From positions 1-22,923 of the forward strand of contig JAKSYS010000811.1 in the NCBI GenBank assembly GCA_022925895.1: a DNA stretch of 22,923 nt, given 5' to 3'. The notes under the pieces are model-generated. The model was not told the DNA's origin. It saw nothing but the letters and a program-made list of their open reading frames with translations, and ran no database searches. The position numbers and the translations under genes are program-made. Origin of the DNA: Fragilaria crotonensis. Its lineage: Eukaryota; Bacillariophyta; Fragilariophyceae; Fragilariales; Fragilariaceae. Position 1 is the first letter of the stretch. Every line of letters begins with the position of its first letter. Below are positions 10,223-20,170 of the stretch, in pieces.

Positions 10223-12025
10223 ATGATGCCAACGTATTCCATCGCATTGCGTCGGTGCGCTGTCGTGGCTCGTCACAATGCCAGCCGTGTGGTTGAGTTG
10301 CAGCACAGCGATATCTGCACGCCACACCATGTCTCGCCAGTGAGCAACTGGCTGTTGAAAGAGACCCTTCTACATCAAGGCCGTCTTTCGTCAAAAGTTG
10401 GCCGATGAACGCGAGAATGCAATTCTCGGTGGAGGGGAGAAACGAATCAGAAAGCTTCATGATCGAGGATCGCTGACTGCTCGAGAGCGCTTGGAGCTCC
10501 TCTTTGATGAAGGAACATTTGCTGAACTTGATCAACTCAAAGCTCATAGATGCGTCGAGTTTGGAATGGACAAGCTTCACATCCCTGGAGATGGAATCGT
10601 CACTGGACATGGTCTTGTTGATGGAAAGCTTGTCTATGCTTTCAGCCAAGACTTCACCGTGTTCGGAGGTTCTCTCTCCGAAACTCACGCCCAGAAGATG
10701 ATGAAAGTTATGAATATGGCGATGCGAGTTGGAGCCCCGGTGATCGGGCTCAATGATTCGGGAGGCGCTCGCATTCAAGAGGGAGTGGATTCTTTAGGAG
10801 GTTATGCCGACGTCTTTCAAGCGAATGTTGATGCGTCTGGTGTCATACCACAAATCAGGTGAGTAAAAGTTGAATGCGATCTTGACCTTCTCCTTCGCAC
10901 ACTGCTAACCCAGATTCATCAACAGCGTCATCATGGGCCCTTGCGCTGGAGGCGCAGTTTACAGTCCAGCAATGACTGACTTTATTTTCATGGTTGATGA
11001 CACGTCGTATATGTTCGTCACTGGACCAGAAGTCGTCAAGACTGTCACCAACGAGGATGTCACCAAAGATGAACTAGGTGGATCATCTACTCATACGAGC
11101 AAGAGTGGTGTTGCGCACGACAGTTACCCCAACGACGTTGCAGCTCTACGAGCCATGCGGCGTCTTCTAAGTTTTCTTCCAAGCTCCAACGACAAGAGTA
11201 CGCTTCCAGTCAAGAAATGCACAGATCCTGCACATCGATTGGTCCCGGCTGTCGAGAGACTTGTTCCCGATGATCCCAACACCCCATACGATATGAAAGA
11301 TGTCATTCGTCAATGTGTCGATGATGGAGACATCTTTGAAATTCAGCCTGACATGGCTTCTAATATTGTGACTGCTTTCGCTCGGTTTGAAGGTCACACT
11401 GTTGGAGTTATTGGAAATAATCCTCTGACCTTGGCTGGGTGTCTGGATATTGGTGCCTCAACTAAGGCTGCTCGGTTCGTCCGGTTCTGTGATGCTTTCA
11501 ATATTCCGCTTGTCACGTTCGTTGACGTGCCTGGGTTTTTGCCGGGAACTGCTCAGGAGTACGGCGGAATCATTCGCCACGGTGCCAAGCTGCTATTTGC
11601 GTACGCCGAGGCCAACGTTCCCAAGGTGACAGTCATCACACGAAAGGCCTACGGCGGAGCCTATGACGTGATGTCCAGCAAGCATCTCCGCGGAGATGTC
11701 AACTATGCCTGGCCTGGCGCTGAGGTGGCAGTGATGGGAGCCAAGGGTGCAGTCGAGATTCTATTTAGAGGAAAGGTAAGCCTTCGAAGTGACGAGATGC
11801 TCGCGATAAACACAAGGCAGCTAACAGTTGAGACAGGACTTGGAAGAACACACTGCCGAATACACCAGCAGATTCGCAAATCCTCTCATTGCGGCGCAGC
11901 GAGGCTTCATCGATGACGTCATAGAACCGAAGGACACTAGGAGGTTGATCTGCAACGACCTTCGGGTTCTGCGCAACAAGAAGTTGGACAACATTCCTCG
12001 CAAGCACTCGAACATTCCTTTGTAG
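10223..12025 (+). CDS. PCCB: Propionyl-CoA carboxylase beta subunit (carboxyltransferase), probably mitochondrial
   Basis: This is the biotin-dependent carboxyltransferase subunit that makes methylmalonyl-CoA from propionyl-CoA. Three exons (10223-10858, 10926-11775, 11837-12025) give about 557 residues, normal for the family. The N-terminal carboxyltransferase half has [14 protein letters not shown] and [16 protein letters not shown], then [15 protein letters not shown] and [15 protein letters not shown]. The C-terminal half has [23 protein letters not shown] and [19 protein letters not shown], ending with the usual [11 protein letters not shown]-type tail. The first 25-30 residues ([15 protein letters not shown]) are basic and Ser/Ala-rich, like a mitochondrial presequence. 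One base seems to be in excess at CCC (10365-10367): removing it joins LLKET to [17 protein letters not shown] 10223/10226 is preferred; ATG 10097 is an in-frame alternative. Its partner alpha subunit is not in this window. Confidence 0.9.
10859..10925 (+). other. PCCB: 67 nt intron in the carboxylase gene
   Basis: The donor is AG|GTGAGT and the acceptor CAACAG. The intron is phase 2. Removal gives [13 protein letters not shown], the conserved family sequence across the junction. Confidence 0.9.
11776..11836 (+). other. PCCB: 61 nt intron in the carboxylase gene
   Basis: The donor is AAG|GTAAGC and the acceptor GAGACAG. The intron is phase 0. Removal joins IFRGK to DLEEHTAEY, the expected continuation in propionyl-CoA carboxylase beta. 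Confidence 0.9.
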
Positions 12026-12159
12026 ATTATTCACTAAAGTTTATGTTTTGTTTCAACATGTACGCGCCGCTTTGCTTCTCTTGACGAAGTTTTGTTGTTT
12101 CGACAGAATATCGAGTGCATTGAACCAGACAATGCATCTTGCAGAATGACAAACTCAAA

Positions 12160-12232
12160 GAGGCTCCGACGTTGGCCCATCCTCTGGAGGCTCCGACGCT
12201 AGCCCACCTCTGGAGGCTCCAACGGCGGCCCT
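12160..12232 (-). repeat. Tandem 26-27 bp repeat at the 3' end of K+ channel 1
   Basis: Three copies of a unit containing GGAGGCTCC-rACG and GGCCCA/GGCCC lie head to tail. In the channel's strand they would encode repeats of the type EPPEDG. The copy around 12201-12212 lacks one base present in its neighbour (GCCCA-CCT against GCCCATCCT), and this shifts the frame into the TAG at 12199-12201. Confidence 0.7.
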
Positions 12233-14643
12233 TCCGATTGTGGCTCTAACAGCGGTCCGTCAGATGCAGCCTTCAATGTCTCAAGGTACTCCAAAAGTTC
12301 TGTGGAATTCGATCGCTGGGCTTCGTCATGCAACGAGTTCCCCCACCGATCTTCAACTGTTAGGTCAACACCATGCTCCACCAGAACTCGCATTGCGGCG
12401 ACGTTGCCTTCCGCAGCAGCGATATGGACTGCAGTGCGTTTGTCATAGTCCGCGGCGTTCACATGGATCCCAGCCTTCAGTAGTCGCTTGAGAGTCATGA
12501 TATCTCGATCGTAGACAACTTGGCAGAGAGTCGACGCCGCAAGACCTTCACTCATGGCCAATTGTGCATCATGATCAAGTAACACCTCCATCGTTTCGTC
12601 ATGACCATTTTTCGTGGCTTCGTACAGCGCCGACGTCCCATGCATGTCAACAAGATCGGGATTCGCACCGTATTCCAAAAGTAATCTGACAGCGTCAGTG
12701 TTGCCTTTCATAGAGGCCACCATGAGCGCAGTTCGCATATCGTAATCAGCACCATTCGGATCAAAACCTTGATCACACATTAGGGCGATCAGGGACGTGT
12801 CGCCGCGTGCAGCGGCAAACAGGAAACGAGTAGTATTGTCATCTTTCTGCTTATCCATGTGGATTTTAATTAGATCATGCACAGCACTCAAAGCGGTTGC
12901 TGACTCTACACCCTCCACGGTGTGGAAAACTTCTTCTGAGTAACTGTCCGTCGAGCCGTCGTCCGAAGTGGAGAGGGATCCGGACAATTCTGAAGAGGAC
13001 CTCTGTACAGTAGACTTGTTTACCGCGGCCTCCACTTTCGCCAAAAGGTTCTGCAAGACCTTCCCCACACTGCCCGGATGATCTTCTGCGATCGAATTAT
13101 AAGTCGTCCTTGACATCGTCAACGTTTTGCACACAGTCTTCGTACGAACAGTTTCGACCTGCGGCGACTCAGTGAGGAAGCCGACTTCATTAATGAAATC
13201 ACCAGCATCCATACGCATCCCTTTACCAGTTCCGAACACGACGTCACTGTCGCCGATGCTCGATTCACCATGTCCACCTTCGTGTCTTTCTCCCACTGTG
13301 CGGTCGGCGGTCTTCGCAAGCGCGACGACACCTTCGACCAGCAAGTACAAATCGGAGCAAATCGAACCACGTTGCAGAAGCTCCTCGCCTGGACTAAATA
13401 TCTCCACAGTACATCCGGCCAAGAATGCATCAACAAATTGTTGCCTCGTGTTTTGCATCAGATTCGTCCGCAACAAGGAAGGCAGGTAAAGCCTGCGCAA
13501 GACCTTACGGCGCACTGCACTAGGAAACTGTTTGAGAACTTGCTCATCAGAGACTTCCCGATTCTTGAATTCTAACTTGAGCTGCGTTTTGAGACCCTTG
13601 TGCATCGCACGATCGAAGTTATTCAACGAGGAAAACTGGAGTAGAATCTGCATTGTGGATCGATATAAACCCGTTTTCTCGTCTTGCTTCACAATGAGCA
13701 AGGTCATCGAGCCAATAATCCAAGAAGTAATGATGATGTTGAGCAACATGTATATGATACCCCAGATTTTCTCGGCCGGGTTGACAGGGGAATAGTCACC
13801 GTATCCAACTGAAGCAAAGGTGACGATCGCCCAGTAGAGGGAAACCACATAACGTTGCGCAGCATTCATGCCCTCAACTTCGCTACCAATCCATGTGTTA
13901 TCTGGGTCGAAATTGGATTGACGAGCTATAAAGTAAAAGATACACGCAGATAAGTGGGACCATACCAAAGCTGCCGCAACATTCCTCACCAGTGTCAGCC
14001 AGATAAGCGAAACCTTGGAATTGTACTGAAGAATGTCAAACAGTTTCTTCACACGATGTAATCGCACCAGTTTAACCAACCCCAAGAGTGCCAAATACTG
14101 CGTAGTGGTATTGTCTTGACCAAGCTGACCTGCACACGCCAAAGCGATAGCATATAATGGAAACACTCCCAGAACATCAATCCAAAACATGCGATGTAAA
14201 TAGTTCTTGGCGATCGACTTTCGATCGTACACCACCGCATCTTCGTCATCTCGAAATGCAAGGAAGAAATTGATCACAATGTCAATAGTAAACACAGCAA
14301 GCAATAAGTATTCGATAATCGACGAATCGTCATCGTAGGGGTACAGTCCAGCGGTGGTGAAAGCTATCTGATAGGTCTCGGAAAAGAATGTCATAATGGC
14401 GCCGATGACAGTGAGGCTCCACCATACCTTGTAGCCCTTGTTCCAAGGAAAAATGACTCCTCTCACGTGTTCTTCCTCGATAATCCTTCTCGCAGAAGCG
14501 GTGGAAAGTCCAGCAGTAGTGGAGAGTGTCGTCGAGCGATCGAGTCTGCGAGGACGTCTCTCGGGCATTCGCAATTTTCCATTCAGATCAGTCGGAGTCC
14601 CCTGCTCCGAACCTTTCGCCACAATTTCTGTATTCTCCGTCAT
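12199..14643 (-). CDS. Shaker/AKT-like K+ channel with cNBD and ankyrin repeats (paralogue 1)
   Basis: The protein has 814 residues from ATG 14643; codons open further upstream lack an ATG. Residue ranges are approximate. Six membrane segments occupy about 72-315: S1 (VWWSLTVIGAIMTFF), S2 (YLLLAVFTIDIVINFF), S3 (FWIDVLGVFPLYAIALA), S4 (ALLGLVKLVRLHRVKKL), S5, pore and S6. The filter is SVGYGD at about 278-283, so the channel should be K+ selective. A C-linker and a cyclic-nucleotide-binding-like fold follow (VEIFSPGEELLQRG, then FINEVGF in place of the usual GE cassette, then VRTKTV). About five ankyrin repeats close the protein. This is the layout of plant AKT-type channels. The tail ends inside a tandem repeat; one added base would extend it to TGA at 12155-12157 (about 829 residues). 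It converges on the carboxylase gene and is a tandem duplicate of the channel at 20485-22818. Confidence 0.88.
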   Translation of the reverse strand: MTENTEIVAKGSEQGTPTDLNGKLRMPERRPRRLDRSTTLSTTAGLSTASARRIIEEEHVRGVIFPWNKGYKVWWSLTVIGAIMTFFSETYQIAFTTAGLYPYDDDSSIIEYLLLAVFTIDIVINFFLAFRDDEDAVVYDRKSIAKNYLHRMFWIDVLGVFPLYAIALACAGQLGQDNTTTQYLALLGLVKLVRLHRVKKLFDILQYNSKVSLIWLTLVRNVAAALVWSHLSACIFYFIARQSNFDPDNTWIGSEVEGMNAAQRYVVSLYWAIVTFASVGYGDYSPVNPAEKIWGIIYMLLNIIITSWIIGSMTLLIVKQDEKTGLYRSTMQILLQFSSLNNFDRAMHKGLKTQLKLEFKNREVSDEQVLKQFPSAVRRKVLRRLYLPSLLRTNLMQNTRQQFVDAFLAGCTVEIFSPGEELLQRGSICSDLYLLVEGVVALAKTADRTVGERHEGGHGESSIGDSDVVFGTGKGMRMDAGDFINEVGFLTESPQVETVRTKTVCKTLTMSRTTYNSIAEDHPGSVGKVLQNLLAKVEAAVNKSTVQRSSSELSGSLSTSDDGSTDSYSEEVFHTVEGVESATALSAVHDLIKIHMDKQKDDNTTRFLFAAARGDTSLIALMCDQGFDPNGADYDMRTALMVASMKGNTDAVRLLLEYGANPDLVDMHGTSALYEATKNGHDETMEVLLDHDAQLAMSEGLAASTLCQVVYDRDIMTLKRLLKAGIHVNAADYDKRTAVHIAAAEGNVAAMRVLVEHGVDLTVEDRWGNSLHDEAQRSNSTELLEYLETLKAASDGPLLEPQSEGPPLEPPEVG

Positions 14644-14839
14644 GTCTCTGCACACGTGCACAAAGATAATTGTTTCAGAGATATCTTTTGTCTACAAATC
14701 ACCGTCAGGATGTAATGTAATCACAATGATTCTGATGCATACGCTTATACGCCGAAGTGGCACGGAGGCCAATTGAAAGGGTCTTGTTCCTTGGTAATAT
14801 TCGAGTGCAGTCCGGAATCCGGAATAAAAGCAGCAGAAC

Positions 14840-14983
14840 TGAGTAAAAGTAGACGTGCTAAGGGAGACGGTGCAACGATATGCTAGTAACGGGTATAGAT
14901 CATGGGATAGGTCAAGTTGTGAGATCGAGCTATTGTACCGCATACTGTACAGTCGTGTACCGTACAACGCATACAATAAATCA
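14840..14983 (-). repeat. 3' LTR of the copia-type element
   Basis: This copy is identical by eye to 19678-19821; the shared block including the immediate flanks is 14837-14984 and 19675-19822. On the element's strand it begins TGATTTATTG and ends TTTTACTCA. It lies 197 bases upstream of the start codon of K+ channel 1. Confidence 0.9.
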
Positions 14984-15141
14984 GTCCCCTCGAACTAATC
15001 AGACGAAGTCGGGCGAGTCGCTTAGTTCGTCGTAATATAGCCAGCGAGATGTAAGCAAAACATCGGATCAAAGTGATATTTAGTCGTCAAAAGACGATCA
15101 AGGTAACCCATAGAACCCTTCGAACCGCGATGAGGGGGTTA

Positions 15142-16877
15142 TCAACGATGATCGGCAAGGTCGTACAAGATCAATTCCACAAGGTGATCATACTTCTGTC
15201 CACCTGGGATAAACTTCATACTTATGTCCGCGGGGTTGTCGTGGATTGACACATGTCCAGTCAGACATTCACCCAGAGCTACCGCCTCGCGAATTGTATG
15301 ATTACGTACGGAATTGGACTTCTTTTTCAAAGTCGATTCGGGTCGTTGCGTGTTGTGTATCACATGTCCCCAAACAAATGAAGGAGGGACCGGATAGCTG
15401 TACACCCATCATTCGGAGCCTGTGGCGAAGACTGCAAAGAGTACCCATGAGTCGTTCAGATCAGCCAAAAGTCTGAAAGAACGCTTGCGTATGCCACATA
15501 TGTTGGTCGCGATTCCGTCACGTGGCCGCCGGCCACCAAGCAAGCTTTCCGTTGAAAGTCTTCCATCTGAATATCGAAAACAAGATGGTAGTGGATCTCC
15601 TAAAAGGGAGAAGGTTCCGAGTCGCCTTTCATTACCTGAAAAGGCTATTCGCACCTTAGTCATCTCTGTCCGAATGGCATCCGGCCATAAAGTGTTACCG
15701 TTCTCGCGGTCGATGCGGGTGCAATCTTCACACTTTTGGAACTTCGAGTCCAAATTTATGCATCCTCCACTTCTGGTTTCGGTGATTTATGGTCGCAATT
15801 ATCCAAGCGCGACGCTTTAATTGTGAACGGAACCCACCACGCGAAGCGGGTTTGCTCTTGATTCCTTCTTGAGCGATTGCGTAGTCAGCTAGGTTCACAT
15901 GAAATGCTTCCATATTTCCATTCGACATAGAGTTGCCAACCCTTCGTCGTTTCGCGATGATGCCAATTCAATCCTTGCTGGACGAGCATATCTGCAAGTT
16001 AGACCGCAGAACCGTCTTCTTCATGATGAACAATCCCCTTCTGCAGGAGAAATCGATTGCCCTCTGTGTCGCACATCGTATAAATCTTCTGCATGATCAC
16101 ATTGGCCGATAGTTCTGCCGTTTGGCCGTCGGCGAACTCAACATTATAAGTTTGAATGTCCAAGCAGGATCGGATTGTGGTTCGCCCTTCTGACAGGACT
16201 TCCATCAAGCAAGTGCAACCTTTGCACTCAATATCTTATCGCCGTTTGGCAGAGTCACCTCGGCCCCAATAGACTGATCGAACGTGTCAGCATCAGGCTC
16301 ATCATCGGCGTCAGGAACTCAAGGCAATTTGTATTCGTCCCCCTAGAACCGAGTTTGCCTTCTCCGTAAAGTCCTCGAACTTTGTTTCTTCATCGACTCG
16401 TCCGCCAATTCGTCTGGCGTCAACGAGCGAACAGTCGAACAATAAACCGTTTGGCCATTCCGCTTAAGGACTTTCCTTGTCACAGCGGGACCTATCTGGA
16501 TAGCAGGGCCCAAATCGTGGCCCAACACCATCGATGCACTCGAACAGCGCAAATGGTGGTACGACAGCAGTTTAGCCGCTAACAACGGCCTCACCCGTCA
16601 AATTTATAAATGTCGTGCGCGGTTAGAGATCTAACATATGCCTCTCATTCCCAGGCAATCACCCCAAAGGCGCTTGGGCGTACCGGTTCGAATCGTTTGC
16701 CTCCCGACACCCGACACCCTCTTCAATTGTCTGATTGCGACCTCCGCAGTTTTCGACCACGGCGTGTGTGGCTCCGTGGTCCGTTTTCGTCATGGGGTAC
16801 ACAGTACGCACGACACAGCCATCAGACGTTGTAAATACTTGTGTATATTTATAATTCCTTCGCGAATTAGTATTCAA
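15142..16877 (-). pseudogene. Degenerate copia pol (integrase, partial RT, RNase H tail)
   Basis: Fragments appear in order on the minus strand but in different frames. 16877-16659 resembles part of the integrase core. 16594-16343 has NGQTVY and RSLTPDELADE, the integrase-to-RT link. 16208-15999 has YNVEFADGQ, ANVIMQKIYTMCD and GNRFLL, characteristic of this link in diatom copia elements. 15800-15480 begins RT, with HKFGLEVPK, IDRENGNTLW, HLVFDIQMEDFQRKA, LVAGGHVTE and YASVLSD. Then, within less than 100 bases, the sequence jumps to the RNase H end (RPESTLKKKSNS, IREAVALGE, NPADISMKF; 15405-15142). The RT palm with its YVDD-type motif and most of RNase H are missing. Confidence 0.75.
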
Positions 16878-17175
16878 TATCAGAGTGTCGGTGAAGCAAT
16901 CAGGAGATGTGAAAGACGACGGTACCGTAGCTGATAGACGTTAGTGCAGAACCGACGTGACAGCATCGGATGCAGTACAGTGGTGCATAGTATGCCAGCA
17001 CATTGACGAGTCATCATGTATACAGCATACGCTTCGCAGTTTGCATGTCAATTTCCCAATTCCTTGCCAACTAGAGTTGAGGACCAAATGGCTTTCCGGC
17101 GAGCAACGACCGGAGCGATGCAGTCGCACGGGTAAAGGAATGATCTCGAGCGTCTGCGAAGTAGTCGATAGAGGA

Positions 17176-17360
17176 ATAGTCGCCTGGACGGTGGCGGTGC
17201 TTTGATTCGGTCCCCTGTTTCCGAGCGAGCATAGTCGCCTGGACGGTGGCGGTGCTCCGATTCGGTCCCCTGTTTCCGAGCGACCGAGCGATTACATGTT
17301 GGAAACCGAGCATAGTCGCCTGGACGGTGGCGGTGCTCCGATTCGGTCCCCTGTTTCCGA
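17176..17360. repeat. 55 bp tandem repeat inside the retroelement
   Basis: Copies start at 17176, 17231 and 17312, each beginning ATAGTCGCCTGGACGGTGGC. The first two are 55 bases apart. A 26-base insertion, partly similar to flanking sequence, separates the second and third. Copies 2 and 3 are nearly identical; copy 1 differs by a CC-to-TT change. The repeat lies between the Gag and integrase parts of the element. Confidence 0.8.
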
Positions 17361-18183
17361 CAGGTATTTCGTGAGCGCAGCTTCCTCGTCGGTGAAAGCT
17401 TTGTCATAGGGTCTCACGGAGAGCCTCCTCGCCCGTGAGCGTGACATGAGGGAGCTCTCATATGCTTCGATGGGCGACTGCCGAGGCCGAAAGGTCAAGG
17501 TGACACCACGGACCGAGAGCGGAGGCACGTACGGGGCGGAGGTGTCGTCAGCGGTGGGAATCACCAACAAGCGTGTCAGGTCATTGACAGTTTCGGTTAA
17601 GAAACGAGGAATGTTTTTTTAAATCATAACATCATTCGGTGCGATATCAGGGATATGGATCGCCTGATGGACCATGAGACGAAAATACTGTTTCATCGCT
17701 TACGAAATCATTGAACGCGAGCGCCGCCGAAACAGTGAAAGATCCGTGGCGACAGGACCTGATTGGTTGTAACCCGACACGTTTTCTGACGATCGTAGTC
17801 ACGGACTACTAAACAATTACTGCCTACTACGGCACAGTGGTCGGCTTGGGAGTCGTGATCGGATGCAGATTCATGGACAACCGACTTGTCGAGCAATCCC
17901 AATGGTCGAATGGCGGCCAAGCGTGCGCAGCGTCACTTCTTGGGCTCGTCGTTAGAGACTTTCTTCTGGCGCGGGAGCGCCGCGTTCATGCTGCGATTGC
18001 TGGCGCCATTTCGCACTCGTTGCGGGCTCATCGGCCGACGTGCCGGAGTCCTTGAAAAGAGAGTGCTGTCATCATCTGCAACCGAGGTCTTCTTCAGTTG
18101 CATCGCCGATTGCGACATCTGGCAGTTGACGGCACGTCGCTCTCTTGGCGCTTCATTATCATATACTATCATTCGCGCCACAC

Positions 18184-19184
18184 TTAAGGCGCTTGGAAGC
18201 AAGATCCTTTCTTCGAAGTCTGGCGAATGTAGTCCTGGTGCAGAGTTACGCATGCTTCAAAATTGGAGCGCAACATTTCCACAGACGTAATGCGTGTTTT
18301 GACGGCATCAAAGTTGTCGGTTTTGATACCATCAACAAGAGAGGTGTCGAACCTTCGAACGTGGATCGATACCCACATGTCCGTGCTCTATCAAGCCTTC
18401 CAACACCAAGTGCTGCTGCTTGTGCACATATTTGTCGAAATTTGAGCGACGCTGCTCGCTGTGGTAGACTGTATACTCCAGCTTGTCTTCGGCCATCGTG
18501 GCCATGCTGTCGACATGCTGCGGGCCCAAGTAATGGCTGTAGAAGCTTTGATAGCTAGGCCATCCTACCATCTCCGGTTTCCGCGCTGGTTTGTCATTCG
18601 TCCAGGCACGGTCTTTGCGAGTGATGCGCAAGATTATGTCCAATACCTTCTCGCGATTGACAGGTAGCTAGACAGGATTTGCCGTCGCGATCATTCCATC
18701 CTGCTGCACTGTTGGGAAGATCTCCTCATCGGGCGCAATCACCTCAGTGTCACATATGACGTATGCTAGCGGGACGTTTTTTTCAAGCACCGAGCGTAGG
18801 TACTTGTCGATGGCTTTTATCGTTTTCGGCCAGTCCTTCAAGTTGATGATGGGCAAGTCATCAGGATACTTGTGGTGGATTCGAACTCACGATATTCGCA
18901 AATGCTGCAAATGTTGTCGAGCGTAACGTTTGCGATGACCACTGTACAACTCCGAGGCACCTGCCTGATGGCGAAGGTAGAACGCTTCTGGATCTGCGCG
19001 GATCCAGCGGTGGCCCCGTTGCGTGGAGGAATCGTTCCTCAGGGCAACTTTTGATCTTGTCATCAGACTGGACTCTGATCTCCACTAGGGAGTTAATGCC
19101 CTGGTCCTCGACAAGGACTCGAGCAGCCTGTTCAGAGAACCCGATACGGCCCAGCATAGCCGTGCGCATTACAGGGATATCCAT
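18184..19184 (-). pseudogene. Degenerate copia gag
   Basis: Translation could start at ATG 19184 (MDIPVMRTAMLGRIGF, then ARVLVEDQGINSLVEI), which matches the N-terminus I associate with Gag of diatom copia elements. It is followed, with frame changes, by NVTLDNICSICEYREFE, then NLKDWPKTIKAIDKYL and VPLAYVICD (18856-18668), then VHKQQHLVLEGLIEHG and GIDPRSKVRHL (18643-18332), and DGIKTDNFDAVKT (18378-18184). At least three frame changes are needed. No CCHC zinc knuckle was found. Confidence 0.7.
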
Positions 19185-19677
19185 GTCAGCATAGAACTCA
19201 AAACCGGGAGAAAACCGAAAGAGCGATCAAGGACCCTCCCTGAAGTTCCGGGGTCAATCCCTGTTGGATGCGTTCAACGGAGATCACGTATTACGCCAGT
19301 GCGAGTATAATCATTCGTACTGTATAATATATACTCTTGCCTAACGGGCGATGTATGAATCTTTCATCCGCGATGGTACGGATCGAAGGATGGATGTGAT
19401 CAATCCATCAATCAGTTGTCAAGATCGGTTCGACAAATTGAATGGGGATCAGATAATCACCTCATTCCGATTCAGGCCACATGCACCATCTCGCATGTTA
19501 TGGTTCACTGGTTTCAACGGGTAATTTTATGGCAGTTCAACGCATGCCTGGGCACAGCTGACAAGTCACTCGACGCGAGCGAAGGGAGCAGCCTATTCAC
19601 TTCAGAGCATGTACATTGCCATCAGACTTGACAGATAACATCGTTCGTCATCATCCAGAGCGTTGGGTCTGATAAAC

Positions 19678-19821
19678 TGAGTAAAAGTAGACGTGCTAAG
19701 GGAGACGGTGCAACGATATGCTAGTAACGGGTATAGATCATGGGATAGGTCAAGTTGTGAGATCGAGCTATTGTACCGCATACTGTACAGTCGTGTACCG
19801 TACAACGCATACAATAAATCA
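19678..19821 (-). repeat. 5' LTR of the copia-type element
   Basis: This is the promoter-bearing LTR for the element's own orientation and matches 14840-14983 base for base by eye. It contains several GTAC tetramers within a CGTGTACCGTACAACG-like stretch. Confidence 0.9.
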
Positions 19822-20052
19822 GAACAGATATCATACCAATCCAGATTTTGATAAGAGAGAGATGGTAATGCTTCCGCCTGTCGCGAAGAAGTATCGAACG
19901 TGGACGTCACAAAGGTCACTGGCAATTGGCAACCACTGCTGTCAAATCATGGAACATCATACAGCAACTTCAACTTCGTAGGAAGTTGTTGAATATGCTT
20001 CGCACGACAGGGAAGAAAGAGGGAGAAGCCTTGCGTATTAAATTCTACGGAT

Positions 20053-20170
20053 CGTCAAGCCGTACTGGAGTACCAATCAGCATGCTCTCCCTATGCTACT
20101 GTCTTACTGGAGTACTGTATCACCGTAGGTTGTACGTGCAAGGCTCGGTACTGATTGGTACGGCTTGACG
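20053..20170. repeat. 118 bp foldback (inverted) repeat
   Basis: The left arm CGTCAAGCCGTAC (20053-20065) is followed, after an 8-base insert, by CAATCAG (20074-20080). The right arm is its exact reverse complement without the insert: CTGATTG (20151-20157) and GTACGGCTTGACG (20158-20170). The loop is about 70 bases. It could be a small MITE relic or a structured regulatory sequence. Confidence 0.6.

Larger units (their letters stand above)
14840..19821 (-). mobile_element. Ty1/copia-type LTR retrotransposon, coding region defective
   Basis: The element is about 4.98 kb and is read on the minus strand. It is bounded by two LTRs of about 144 bp with TG...CA ends (14840-14983 and 19678-19821), identical by eye. 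Flanks carry GAAC on both sides (14836-14839 and 19822-19825), or AGAAC if the last LTR base is shared; either fits a 4-5 bp target duplication. Next to the minus-strand 3' LTR is a purine tract CGAGGGGAC (14984-14992), a good polypurine tract, which fixes the orientation. Next to the 5' LTR, TTTATCAGACC resembles the TATCAGA of plant copia primer sites, weakly. From 5' to 3' come Gag, a repetitive middle part, integrase, the integrase-RT link, the start of RT and the end of RNase H. That is copia order. Frames are broken and most of RT is absent, so this copy cannot make its own enzymes. Confidence 0.85.

Noticed and set aside
10134-10778. 214-residue minus-strand open frame opposite the carboxylase gene
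   Set aside because: It is antisense to a highly conserved enzyme and has no recognisable motifs; the plus strand explains the open frame.
17292-17570. Gene encoded by the minus-strand frame across the 55 bp repeats
   Set aside because: The repeated TGDRIGAPPPSRRL pattern follows directly from the DNA tandem repeat and changes frame between copies, so it is not a selected protein.
14840-19821. Plus-strand orientation of the retroelement
   Set aside because: The sequence before the right-hand LTR on the plus strand is not purine-rich, whereas the minus strand has CGAGGGGAC next to its 3' LTR and all Gag/Pol fragments read on the minus strand.
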